This document shows positions 26,435 through 39,930 of a stretch of 64,000 nt of DNA, piece after piece. The notes below the pieces were generated by a model. The model did not search any database. It had not been told where the DNA came from and saw only the letters and a program-made list of their open reading frames with translations. Source of the stretch: Gnomoniopsis sp. IMI 355080 (taxonomy: Eukaryota > Ascomycota > Sordariomycetes > Diaporthales > Gnomoniaceae); assembly GCA_027946555.1 (NCBI GenBank), contig JAPEVC010000008.1:1-64000 (forward strand), written 5' to 3'. Numbering within the stretch: the stretch's first letter is position 1; every line of letters starts with the position of its first letter. The translations under genes and the position numbers were made by a program.

Positions 26435-26857
26435 CTAATCACCAGCTTCGTGGCTCCCCGCTACCAGAGCTGTCCGTTTCTTCGAGCGCAGCCTGCGTCT
26501 AGTCTTTTTCTGCTGCTCAGACGCTGGCACCTGCATCCTTTCGTCTGCGTCATTCTCGACCGTCTCCTTCGTCCCAGTAAGTGCCGCTGGCTTGTCAACA
26601 TCTTTGCTTTCCACCAAGGTCTGTCTCTTGCGTGACTTGCGTCGAGTTTTCTTTACATCTTGATTCACCTTTACGTCGTGGAGCTGTTTGTCAACTTTCG
26701 CTGCGATTCCAGACGCTTCCGCAGGTTTCATGGATCGCAATTCGGATTTTGATTTCAGCTCTTCCGGAGTCGTTGATACAGCATTGTACAACGTGGGTTG
26801 ATTCTCAGCGCCCTGGCAAAGCTGCTTGGGCTTCGATCGATGACTACGGTGACTCCG
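26435..26857 (-). other. In-phase open frame directly after the PRP43 stop
   Basis: After the PRP43 TAG (26858-26860) the same frame stays open for 140 codons, to a stop at 26435-26437. The encoded stretch is rich in Lys, Arg, Glu and Ser (for example NQDVKKTRRKSRKRQTLVES and EQQKKTRRRLRSKKRTAL) and has the charged, low-complexity look of a disordered nuclear tail. The first internal ATG is at 26731. It could be a readthrough extension, an alternatively spliced C-terminus, a separate small gene, or a chance frame. Confidence 0.35.
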
Positions 26858-30262
<3,405 letters not shown>

Positions 30263-32821
30263 ATGGCCTCACAAGAGTCCAGCGGGTCTTTGAACCCTCA
30301 GTCGGAAGAATTTCCCCAAGCCCGTCCACTTTTCTGGCTTGGCCAGCACGACTCGACAAGACTTGATGCTCTCACGGACGGTCAATATTGCCAGGTCCTT
30401 AACGCTGGAGTAAGTCGCTACCCCTTTGAACTAAGAAAACTTCAGTCTTTTTGGCTAACGTCCTTCAGTTTGCTTTCACTACTGCGCCCATTACCAACGC
30501 GCACTTCCACCAGCGGGTGAAGGAGCTGTACCAGGCTCATATGAGCGAGCTCGGGACATCGCTCTCAGAGAAGGAGAGGGCCAATCCATCGCTGCCTCAC
30601 CCGATTGTGCCTACCCTCACAGATAAGGACACCTCGCTTGGTCCCAGCCCGTACATCAGCAATGTCTTGGCCTACTCTAGCCCCTGGATCGACCTTGGCT
30701 CATCGAACCCAATCATCGCTAGCATCTCTCGACAGGTCCTGAACCTGGAAGTTGCTTTTGCTAACTGGTGTGGTGCGCGGAGTGTCATTGTTCCTGGTCC
30801 TCGAAAAGATGAAGACGCCAGGGCTGTTGCTCTGTACGCCAGGGCAATACGGGAGACTTTTGACGTGGCGACTAGGGTCAACATCATAGTCCATATGCCC
30901 ATGTATCGGGAACCCGGGCTGGAGGAGAAGGCCCAACTGCTGACCACCGAGATTCTCGGGACTGACGATGTGAGCAAGAAGACTGCTCAGAGTGAGGAAA
31001 TAGACTTATTCGGAGCATGGGACACTTGGCACACCATCCGGACAGTGTGCAATTACTCCCCAAGACTCTATGTCGGTATGTCCACTCGGTCCTCCACGAC
31101 TTACTTGACAGACTAAAATAGCATGCTGACGGCCTATAAGCATTGAAAATTCCAAAGAGACTACCAGAGAAGGAACTCCAGACAAGGTGGTTCGCCGAGC
31201 CTCTCCATTACCTTACCTTGGGGCCCAACACCTTCCAATCCAATAAGACGGGCAATCCATCCTTGTCACGTTCCCACCAAGAGATGATATTTACTTATAT
31301 GCGCCTCAAAACCGTTCCTTGGTTCCTACTTGCCGACGTGGGCCCCTTCCACGCAGACATTGAGGCCGCCGCCGCCGTTGCAGAGAGCGTCTCCGCCGAC
31401 TTTCCCTCTCTTGCCGACGCCGCTCAAAGCACCGCCCTCGCTAAGAGCGTCGCCGTGAGTCCATACGTCATGTATATGAACCATCTCGAGCGCCAGCAGG
31501 AGCCGTACTCTAGACTTGAGACGGAAACCCTCACAAGCTTCCAAGACTGGCTGCAGTCACCCCTCCAGCCTCTTTCTGACAACCTTGAGTCCTCCACCTA
31601 CGAGATGTTCGAGGGTGACCCAGTGAAATACAACCTCTACGAAGAAGCCATGTTCGAAGCCATGAGCGAGTGGAAGATCCTTAACAAGCCGACCTCTTCT
31701 CTCAACACCGACCAATTGGAGCTCGTCGTTACCGTTGCAGGCGCTGGCCGTGGGCCCCTCGTGACCCGGGCTCTGCGCGCATCAGAAAGGTCGGGCGTCC
31801 CTATTCAATTGTGGGCGCTCGAAAAGAACCAGAATGCCTACGTCTACCTTCTGCGCCAGAACGCCACTGTATGGAACAATCGCGTCACTGTCGTCAAGAC
31901 CGACATGCGCGACTGGAAGGGTCCGCGCCCCCGTGACCAGCCAGACACCTATACCAAGGTCGATATTCTCGTCACCGAACTACTGGGATCGTTTGGTGAC
32001 AACGAGCTGTCACCAGAGTGTATCGACGGCATCCAGAAGCACATTGCACGCCCGCATGGGCTTTCGATCCCGGAGTCTTACACGGCGTGGCTGAGCCCCA
32101 TTGCGACGCCCAAGATCCACGCGCACCTGAAGACGGTGATCCCCAACGATGCGAACGCCTTTGAGACACCGTGGGTGGTGCGCCTTTTCCAAATGGACTT
32201 TGTCGCGCAGAAAGTGCCCGGCAAGCCGCGCTTCCAGCAGGCGTGGGAGTTTGTGCACCCCGTCAAAGGGTCGCTACAAGAGAAGTTTGAGGCTGAGGGG
32301 GAGCGGCTACCGCGGACCTTGGGTGGGGGTGCGATGAACACTTCGGGAGGTTCAAACGAGCATAACACAAGGCATGCGCATCTTACGTTCTACTGCAGGC
32401 CGAGGGGCGTGGTGCATGGCTTGGGTGGATACTTTGAGAGCACGCTGTATACGCCCCAGGTGGAGGGTGAAGGGAAGGAGCTGGTGGAGTTGAGCATCTT
32501 GCCTGACCAGATCGATCGTAAGAGTCGAGACATGGTTTCCTGGTTTCCTATTTTCTTCCCTCTGAAGGTAAGTGCACGCACGACAATCCAATGTGTAGAA
32601 CGACAATTTTGTGACCCCAGGCTGATATTTCCAAACAGACACCCCTCTACTTCCCCCAAGATTCCGAATTGGAAGTCAGCATCTGGAGACAGACCGACGA
32701 CAGTAGTGTCTGGTATGAGTGGGTCGTTGAAGCGTATACTTGGATTGGCCCCAAGATGCGCGTCAAAGTGGGCGCCTCGGAGATGCATAGCAGCAAGAAA
32801 GTAGCGTGTCTTATGCAGTAA
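30263..32821 (+). CDS. Type II protein arginine methyltransferase, PRMT5 / Skb1 / Hsl7
   Basis: Symmetric arginine dimethyltransferase, 787 aa, exons 30263-30409, 30469-31075, 31141-32567 and 32639-32821. The N-terminal TIM-barrel region is followed by the Rossmann SAM fold (VVTVAGAGRGPLVTRAL, about residue 447) and the PRMT5 catalytic loop VTELLGSFGDNELSPE (about 530), whose two glutamates hold the substrate arginine. The C-terminal beta barrel contains HARHLTF-like NTRHAHLTFYCRPRG and ends in WYEWVVEAYTWIG. In yeasts it links to Wee1/Swe1 control and cell shape; it also methylates Sm proteins and histones in other eukaryotes. The last intron has two in-phase acceptors 18 nt apart; the downstream one (32638) gives FPLKTPLYFP, which fits the family. 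Confident call. Confidence 0.95.
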
Positions 32822-33150
32822 GGTTGCGCTTGGGTTGACATTCTGTCGATGGCGCTGCTTAAGATTGTGGCTAAGCTGGAAGTCTTCTGAAAAGGCACTG
32901 GTTGGGACACACCGTACCTAGAAAAGCCCATCAACGCGGTTACCAGTCTCTTCACCCCCCCCCTTAAATCAGCCAAATTTCTCTGAATTTCGTCCCGCCA
33001 ATCATTCGGTGAACGCCGTCCCGAAGATGCGTAGCTCGAAGTGTTGCCGTCTCGTAGCGATGATGCCTCATGCTTCTGGGCCACTTCCATCGGTTTGTTT
33101 CTTTATAGTAATTTTCTTCAAGATCCTCTACGATTCATTCAAAAGCCGAA
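32822..33150. other. Convergent intergenic region
   Basis: Between PRMT5 and SmF 3' ends. A short C run near 32956-32965 is the only notable element. Confidence 0.45.
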
Positions 33151-33666
33151 TCAGCCCTCCATTTTCGTGTCCCCATTCTCGCCCTCCCCGCTCGCCGGTC
33201 GGATCCAGAGCACGTTGTTGCATCGAATCAAAACCTGTCCCAGCGCGCCCGAAAAGTTGTTTTTTATGTACTCCTCTGCATTAGAGAGCTGGATGTTCAT
33301 GTAGCTGTCGATGGAGACCCTGAATCACGGCGGTTGAGTATCAGTCTCCCTTCGTCCGTGGTTGTTTTGTCATAACAAGATAAGAGGAATCGGCCAACTC
33401 ACAGTCTTCCCTTGTACTCCGTCTCGCCCCACTTCAGACGGACAAACACATCCTTATTGACCCTATGATATAGACTATCAGCCTTTTTTCTTCTCCCGTA
33501 GTGCAAGAATTGGCCGCGTGCAGGCGATGGCGCGAGGAACGCGTGAGCGAGCGACGTACAGATCCTGGAGGAATGGTCGGGGGTTGACGGGCATGAACTA
33601 TAGCTACTTGTTAGCGAATCTGATTTGAAGCAAGACGATCATGCGAGCATTGGGACATACACTCAT
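33151..33666 (-). CDS. Small nuclear ribonucleoprotein SmF
   Basis: Core spliceosomal Sm ring subunit, 90 aa from four small exons: 33661-33666, 33560-33597, 33403-33462 and 33151-33319. Coding exon 1 is just Met-Ser. The Sm1 motif appears as FMPVNPRPFLQDLVNKDVFV then RLKWGETEYKGRL and SIDSYMNIQLSNAEEY; the Sm2 motif is GQVLIRCNNVLWIR. The spliced product aligns along its whole length with SmF from other eukaryotes, with only a short acidic tail (ASGEGENGDTKMEG) added. No single open frame shows this gene; the exons lie in different frames with introns of 63, 97 and 83 nt, all GT-AG. SmF pairs with SmE and SmG on U1, U2, U4 and U5 snRNA. Confidence 0.93.
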
Positions 33667-34278
33667 GGTGAGCAAGCTTGGAAGGGGAGGGTGCTTTTGG
33701 TGCGGCGTGCTTGTCGGTAGAAGTTGAGGTTGAGTAGGCGCGAGACGGGGCTGGCTGGCTTCCCAGGTACACGAGGCTGCGAATCGTTGACTGGAGCTCT
33801 CTTCTGAAATTTGGAGCAGGGGTATTCACGCGCTTGCGGCAGTTGGGCGGCTAACAAGGCAAGCTACGCTGGAAAGTTAAGCGCGGTCCCGCTCCTTTCT
33901 CGTCCGCTCGGTTCCGTGAACCCATTCGCAACTTACAACGCAAATCTCCCTTACACCACACGTCTCACCTCTCATTTGTCACAGCTCATCACCGCCATGA
34001 TTTGGTCCGACATGCCGACATGCGCAAGTTTGATCGCATGAAGTGTTTTCACATCTGTTCTACGTAACCGTCAGAGGCCACTTAAAGTCGACCCGAAAAG
34101 TCGCGAGTCCCCGGATCATTGCCGTCTCAAGGATCGGCCCTGTTTGACACATTGACTCGCCGTCGTCACGTTCGACCTTTGTTTAGACCAAATACCCCGT
34201 GGCCTGATTATTGTGATTATTACGTATAGACGGGGATGTGCATGTGTTTCCCCAGTGTCAAACCAACACTGCTGCTGA
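33667..34278. other. Intergenic (~0.6 kb)
   Basis: Upstream of SmF and downstream of the DUF7730-like gene. An open minus frame at 33611-33857 overlaps the SmF start region but begins at GTG and is taken as leader sequence. Nothing else supported. Confidence 0.45.
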
Positions 34279-35247
34279 TCATATGCGGGCCTTTTCATCC
34301 TCTTCCCACACCCCGTCCGCCCATGGTTCCAACCCTGGCACATTAGGCACATTGACGCGCAATTTGGGCGTTGATGGCCTACTTTCGCCCAGCCACTCCG
34401 CGGTAATGACCTCCCTGCGAATATTACACACCTCGCCCGCGGTATGCCGGCACAATGTAAATGGTGCGTCACCGACCCCCTTGGCGCCCGCCGTCCCTCG
34501 CCTCTTGTCCACCCCGTAGTGCCGCGCCAAAATCCCCACGGGGATGCATACTTTGAAGTTGTCCGCAACATGACCCACGCGGCCCAGCCCATTCGCGCCC
34601 AGGTACAGCTCCTCGATGTGCGCCTCGTTGGACGGCATGCCCAGTGCGACATACAGGTTGCGCAGCGAGGGGAAGTCGGACGCGAGCGCGTCGCAAAAGG
34701 AGGGCCACGCAGCGCGCAGGGTGGGTGTGTCGTATTCGGGTGCGGATGTCCAGCCCTGGTCATCCCAGACGAGCTTGAGCGAGCGCACGAGGGCGAGGTG
34801 CGCGGGCGAGACGTTGTTGATGAACTGGATGGTTGAGTTGATACCGCGCAAGCGGAAGAAAGAGGTACTGTAGAGCAGAGCAGCGGATTCATTGTATCTG
34901 TGTCTGCTGTGTTAGCTTGTATGTAGTGAGCTTGTGATCAAGGGGTATGTTGGCTGAGCGACTTGCATTTGCTTGTTCGTCAGTAGCAGTGACATTATGT
35001 TACCCTTGCGAGGGCCGCGGCTGATTGCTCGCGCTTCGCCATTCTCTTGTTCCGCTAGTCCTCTCCGTTTGGGTGGTGCGCGCAGCTTTGGAAATAAAGT
35101 CGGCACAGAATTTCCCTCCTCATCATCCAAAGCAAAAAAGCTGCCGTTCTCGAAGAGGATATACTCGTAAATCTGGATGCGGATCTCTGTCGGGAGGTTG
35201 TCGATCAGTGGGCACGAACCCGACCCCGGGTGGACCACCTCGCTCAT
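34279..35247 (-). CDS. DUF7730-like / F-box-like fungal protein
   Basis: 299 aa from exons 34967-35247 and 34279-34897. The N-terminus has CPLIDNLPTEIRIQIYEYIL, an F-box-like segment typical of a large fungal family, then SLLLTNKQIYNESAALLYST across the splice, the usual hallmark of DUF7730 proteins. The remainder is predicted alpha/beta and includes SLKLVWDDQG and LYLGANGLGRV. No catalytic residues are known in the family; members are suspected to be adaptor or substrate-recognition proteins. The intron needs a GC donor: ending exon 1 at AT before GCAAGT gives the conserved I-Y-N-E-S, while no GT donor keeps frame. Family call good, function unknown. Confidence 0.82.
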
Positions 35248-36550
35248 CTTGGCTGGGTGATTGACGATGTTGTTTTACAACAGTTGTTCTTTTGCTCGAT
35301 TTTCCCAATTTCTCAAAGTTCGATGCCCGTCTTTATCTGTCAATTCCTCCCAAACTTCTTCGCGACGTATCAAATCTCCTTGGAGTACGCAGAGTTTGCA
35401 AAAAGTGGTGTGATGATCTACCTGGGGGTGGACCACAAATCTTCCCAAAAGGGCAAAAGAGGAAGCTATTCCGGCGTAGGAGGATTTTGGCGGCCCGTGT
35501 CAAGTTGTAGGCGAGAATAAGAAACCACCGCGACGTGTTGATCGCAACAGGAAAAATACCCAAACCGGGTGAAAATGGGAAGTCGGAGTTCTCTCTATAT
35601 ATCTCTTGTTTTTCTCCTCATTTCAACTTTGGTCTCGTGCATGATCGTATGTTTTTGCGATTTAGATTTGACCAACTTGACGCATGCAGGGGTTTCCCTC
35701 CGTACAGGTTGTGACTACGTCCAAGCCTCGTTTACACCAGGCGCCACCAGGCTGTGTGGCATCTAAGGTAGGCACTCGATTCGGTTAGCTGGACCCGACC
35801 AACGTCACAGCCTCACCACTAATAAACTATCACACATGGCATTAAGTAGTAATTGGTGAACTGCACCTCTGATCATAAAATGTTATGTTATAAAAGTCAA
35901 CTACTGCTTTGAAACAGATCATCATCATTCATAACAAATATTCCTTGAGGAATATAAGATCTACATAGTACACAGACAGACATAGTTGGCAGAGGGGTGA
36001 AGCCTGTTAGGGGCGAAGAATATCTGCTGGGTCTCGGAACGTTTCGCGGGCCTTACCGGACCACCCCAACTGCCATCCCCCTTTCGTAAACGCCAAATGT
36101 AGTAACTTCTATAGAGTAGCCTTGTTCCGAAATCGCATTCTTTATTATTATGTTCAGTGAGGAAATACTACGAGCCTGCTTCTATTGCTGTGTGAGAGTC
36201 TGAATGGCGGCACGATGGTTTCACCTGTTCCATGGTTCCGATGACTTGAATAATGACCCTTGTAGACGAGGCCGCGAGCCTCCCCTCTCGAAAACAACTC
36301 GGGTTGGGTTGGCTATGCGTGCAGCAAGTAAGAGACTAGGCGGTGAATCGTGCTGTTCAAAAATAAGTGTCTCAGTTTAACCTGGCGTGGTCCAATCTTT
36401 GTCTACAGTGGAATGCTGTCTTCAAAGACTGGAGAAATATGATTTGGTATCTCAATGGCTCGACAAAACTTTTCGTCGTCAGTTTCCAGACCCTCCAAGA
36501 CAAAACCGCAAGGTAGATATCGTGGAATACTAAACCTGTCTCCACATCCC
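35248..36550. other. Intergenic (~1.3 kb)
   Basis: Between the DUF7730-like gene and NFU1. One short frame (ATG 35575 to 35766) encodes 63 aa with a hydrophobic start and five cysteines, like a tiny secreted peptide, but without other support. The rest, including an A+T-richer part at 35815-36000, shows no gene. Confidence 0.4.
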
Positions 36551-37560
36551 TCAGCCGGCTACCGTATCGATAGATCCAGGACCCGGTGATGTAGGCGGAA
36601 CGGAACCCTTCTGCTGTTTGAGCTTCTCCTCGAACTTGGCAAATTCCTGAAGTGCAATCTCTTCTTCCTCATCCAGTACCTGAGTGACGCTTTTGACCTC
36701 CTCGATCTAGATGTAAAGTTAGCTCGCTACTGACAAGTCAATACTCGCGGATAACTCACATAGTGCATTAGCATGCCCTCAATACCATTCTTCAACGTGA
36801 CCGTGCTCGAGTCACAGGTCCGGCACGCACCCCTCAACTTCAACATCACATTCCCATTCTCGAACCCTCGAAATTCGATATCGCCACCGTCCTCCTGTAT
36901 AGCCGGCCTGATCCTTGTCTCCAGCAGCTCCTTGATCATGCCCACCACCTCGCTGTCATTCTCATCGTAGGCGAGACTGTCCACTTCCTCCCCAGAAGCA
37001 CCCTCGGCACCCTCATTGTCTTTTTTCTCCGACACGCTCACGATTTTCTGCCCGCTCGTGACTGCCTCCGTAATCAGCGCAAAAACTTCAGGTCGAATAT
37101 GCGCCCAATTAGCGTCCGCATCTTTCGTGACCGTGATAAAGTCCGCGCCGTAAAACACAGCCTTCACGCCGTCAATGTTCATGAGCTGCGCCGCGAGTGG
37201 CGATGGATATGGCGGCGCGATGGTGCTGCGTGGGTTGAGATATTCGATGAACGGCGTAGGAAGATTCTCGGGAAGAATACGGTGGTTGGGGAGGAACTTC
37301 AGCGCGTCGGGATTCGGTGTGCCTTCGGTCTGGATGAAGATTGTGCGCCGGCCGAGGACGTTTTGCACGCTGGGAAGAAGAGAGGAGCGTGTGGACGAGA
37401 GAGACGGTCGTGATCCGGCAGCGAGGGCGGGAAGTGATGATTGTTTGCTGTGGATTTGCCTCCGGGCGAGTCGACTAAGGCTTGCGCCGGAGCGGGCTTG
37501 TGACGGCCGCGCTCGGCATAGTATGCCTTTGGAGAATACTGTGACCTTTTGTGAATTCAT
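36551..37560 (-). CDS. Mitochondrial iron-sulfur scaffold NFU1
   Basis: 318 aa from exons 36760-37560 and 36551-36706. An Arg/Ser-rich N-terminus (about 70 residues, few acids) fits a mitochondrial presequence. Then comes the Nfu N-domain (TIFIQTEGTPNPDALKFLPN, from about 73) and the NifU-like C-domain with GGDIEFRGFENGNVMLKLRG and the cluster-binding CRTC at 246-249. NFU1 passes [4Fe-4S] clusters to enzymes such as lipoate synthase and aconitase. The single intron (53 nt, GTGAGT donor, CTAG acceptor) separates MHY from IEEVKSVTQ, a conserved junction in the family. The tail is acidic then Gln/Pro-rich and probably disordered. It shares a 305-bp divergent promoter with the HIT-finger gene. 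Confidence 0.93.
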
Positions 37561-37865
37561 TATGCATGCTTGTGAGGATTCATAGGTGAAGGTAGTAGGG
37601 GAGAGGGCAAGTAATATTTAAATGTCGCCGCCTCATTTTTTGCTTACAAAAGCACGTTGAGGATTGGCGTCATTGGGACTTAGTGGTTCCACAGTACCGG
37701 TGCCGAGACCGGCGCCGATCGCATATCTCGGAATTTTGAAGTAACATTCTGGAAGGTGGTTCACTTGGCTGCAGCTTAACATCTTCCAAAAACAACAACA
37801 GGATACGAGCCAAGTACCGCATTCCTCAATTTACCAACGCTCACATACCAATTGAATCATATGTC
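37561..37865. promoter_or_regulatory. Divergent promoter NFU1 / HIT-finger gene
   Basis: A 305-bp spacer between two divergent starts, so both core promoters must lie here. An ATG at 37861 precedes the real start and hits TGA after one sense codon (ATG TCA TGA), overlapping the start ATG at 37866; it is a minimal upstream ORF. Confidence 0.5.
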
Positions 37866-38660
37866 ATGAGCGCACCTACCGCCGCGTCAGAGGCGGCCCC
37901 AGTGGCTATCCCGTTCACGAGTCTTGAGAGTGAGGGTGGAGAGGTCACCACAGTCGAGGCGGACGAAGAGGCTCCTCCAACAAAGCCTCAGCCGAAGCTT
38001 TGCGGTATATGCGAGAATACTGAGGGCAAATACAAGTGCCCTCGACCGGGTTGTCAGATGCCATAGTGAGTATAGCGCCCCAGCCTGCTACCAGCCTGCA
38101 ACCACATTGACCTTTTCTACAGCTGCTCTGTCGTCTGTTTTCGCACACACAAGGAGAACCACCCACCCGATCCAATCCTCCCCCCAAAACCAGTCGCCAA
38201 AGAGATCACAAACAACCAAAACAAATCCCGCAAGCGCGAACACCCATTCAGCGTACTCGACAACTCTCCCGAGCTCGATCGCCTCTTCAAAAAATATCCC
38301 AGCCTCCCATCCAAACTCACCCACATACATAAAGCAACTCTGCCACCCAAGGATGAGCAGCCCCCCAGCCGTGGCGGACTCCCTTGGAATCTCAACCAGG
38401 CGCCCGGCTATCAGTCTAATAAACCTCGATGGTCACACGACACAGGGTTGAAGCGCGGCAAGGAAGCCCTACGAAAAGCGCGGACAGACCCCGGAGAAGA
38501 CGGTGACGCCGTCAGAGAGTATTGCGAGCTGGTGCTTTATCTGCTGTCCAAGAAGGAGGATGCGGACATCGATGTCACCGATTTGGTGAGGCAGCAGGTC
38601 ACCCAGCAGGATGTCAAGTTGATTGAAAACTTGGTTCAGGCAGAGGGAAAGTGGAATTGA
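37866..38660 (+). CDS. HIT-type zinc-finger protein (ZNHIT3 / Hit1-like)
   Basis: 245 aa, exons 37866-38065 and 38123-38660. A zf-HIT module lies at residues 46-80: C46, C49, C58, C63, C68, C72, H76 and H80, visible as CGICENTEGKYKCPRPGC and YCSVVCFRTHKENH. The intron splits this finger. The C-terminal part is Lys/Arg-rich then helical (DLVRQQVTQQDVKLIENLVQ). HIT-finger proteins of this size act in box C/D snoRNP assembly, with Hit1/ZNHIT3 stabilising Rsa1/NUFIP; Bcd1/ZNHIT6 is the alternative. The C-terminal PAC-HIT-like helix favours Hit1, but this is inference. Confidence 0.85.
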
Positions 38661-38886
38661 ATTGCGACCATGTCCAACATGTCCTCAGTCATGGTATGTT
38701 GGCACACAGATCACTCATAACGCAGTGGCCCTGGTTAGTGGTTTGATAAGACTTCCGTCAAAGGTAATGAGCCTATCGAGTACTTCCATCTAGCCGTGGG
38801 TGTGATTTTTGCATCACAACGTCAAGCCTTCGGCTCGATGGTGTGGTCCACGCCCTCTGGCCATCATCTCATCTTAAGATCAACAA

Positions 38887-39930
38887 CTAACGACTGAACT
38901 TTGAGAATAGGCCCGACTTTTTCTTTGTACCGGCGCTGTCTACCACCCGACCATCTTCAAGGGTATGAATGTCCTTCACACTAGGCTGTTGATCCGATGA
39001 TGGTGGGCTCACCACCCAATAATTCCCGACCTTTTTCAACAAGGATGATTTCCGCGACGATATTGAGTCACCCATAGAACTTCTCCATGAGTTCCTCAAG
39101 GTCGACGCCTTGCTACTGAAAGCATCACCGTCACTGGCATCCACTTGACTAGGTTTCCAATACTGTTCAACTTTGTCCAGTAACGACGATTTGCGCGACT
39201 TTGGGCTTTCATCAGACTGCGACCAATCTTGCCTTTGGTGCTCTTTCTGTGCTTGCAACGTCGACGACCGCCTGCTCGGTATTGGATTGCTATCAGACTG
39301 TGGAACATTTTGCTGGCGGCTTTCCTTCTGCAATACCAACGATGACCGCCTCCTCGGCTTCCACAGGGCGCTCGCAGCCCGCGGAGCACAGCCCTCGTTG
39401 ACTATCGTGAGATTTGACAATCGTCTCCGCTCTTTTTCGGTCCACTCCGGGAAGAGATTTTCCATATTTGGCTCAATCACTGCATTCTCATTGATCGTTG
39501 CAAGATCCGCTGAATCTCCACGCCTCAAGGATGGTCTACGCGAGCCAGTCGCGTACTGCGGCCGGTGGGAAGATGGCAGAGAGTGCTTGCGCGCGGGTCC
39601 TGGCACGTCGGTGTATGCCGGCGGCGGGAGATGATCAGGTGCCAAGGCAATAGACGCCGAGCGCCTGTGTTGTCGGTGAGGTGGTCCATTCGACGCTGTC
39701 TGTATGCGATTTCGAACCTGCGTCTGCCGTATGCCGCGGGACTCGAGAAGTTCATTTTCCCAGTCGGCGCGCCTACGCTCCAGCTCTCTGACGGTCTCTT
39801 CGGCTTGTATGATGCTTAGGCGTCTGACAAGTTCGTATGGATCAAGAGAATCTTCTGCCTGAGGTTTCTTTGGGCTCTTCTGCAACATTGCTGGCAGCAT
39901 GGTCTCTGAAATGTGCGTCACGTCTGACAT
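38887..39930 (-). CDS. Disordered Ser/Arg-rich protein with repeated RRSSL-type motifs (unknown)
   Basis: Single-exon frame of 347 aa, ATG at 39930. No domain recognised. Residues 30-65 look helical (DPYELVRRLSIIQAEETVRE). The rest is Ser/Arg/Gln-rich and probably disordered. A motif recurs four times: RRRSSLVLQ (193), RRSSTLQAQ (220), RKSSLLDKVEQYW (246) and RKSSLLKKVGNYW (293); the last two share S-L-L-x-K-V-x-x-Y-W. RRxS sites, for example RRLS at 36 and 169 and RRPS at 131, fit the basophilic (PKA-like) consensus. A PPPAY (102-106) matches the PPxY ligand of WW-domain ubiquitin ligases. It ends in a basic KKKSGLFSKFSR. It may be a phosphoregulated adaptor; this is inference. Convergent with the HIT-finger gene, 226 bp apart. 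Confidence 0.75.
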   Translation of the reverse strand: MSDVTHISETMLPAMLQKSPKKPQAEDSLDPYELVRRLSIIQAEETVRELERRRADWENELLESRGIRQTQVRNRIQTASNGPPHRQHRRSASIALAPDHLPPPAYTDVPGPARKHSLPSSHRPQYATGSRRPSLRRGDSADLATINENAVIEPNMENLFPEWTEKERRRLSNLTIVNEGCAPRAASALWKPRRRSSLVLQKESRQQNVPQSDSNPIPSRRSSTLQAQKEHQRQDWSQSDESPKSRKSSLLDKVEQYWKPSQVDASDGDAFSSKASTLRNSWRSSMGDSISSRKSSLLKKVGNYWVVSPPSSDQQPSVKDIHTLEDGRVVDSAGTKKKSGLFSKFSR

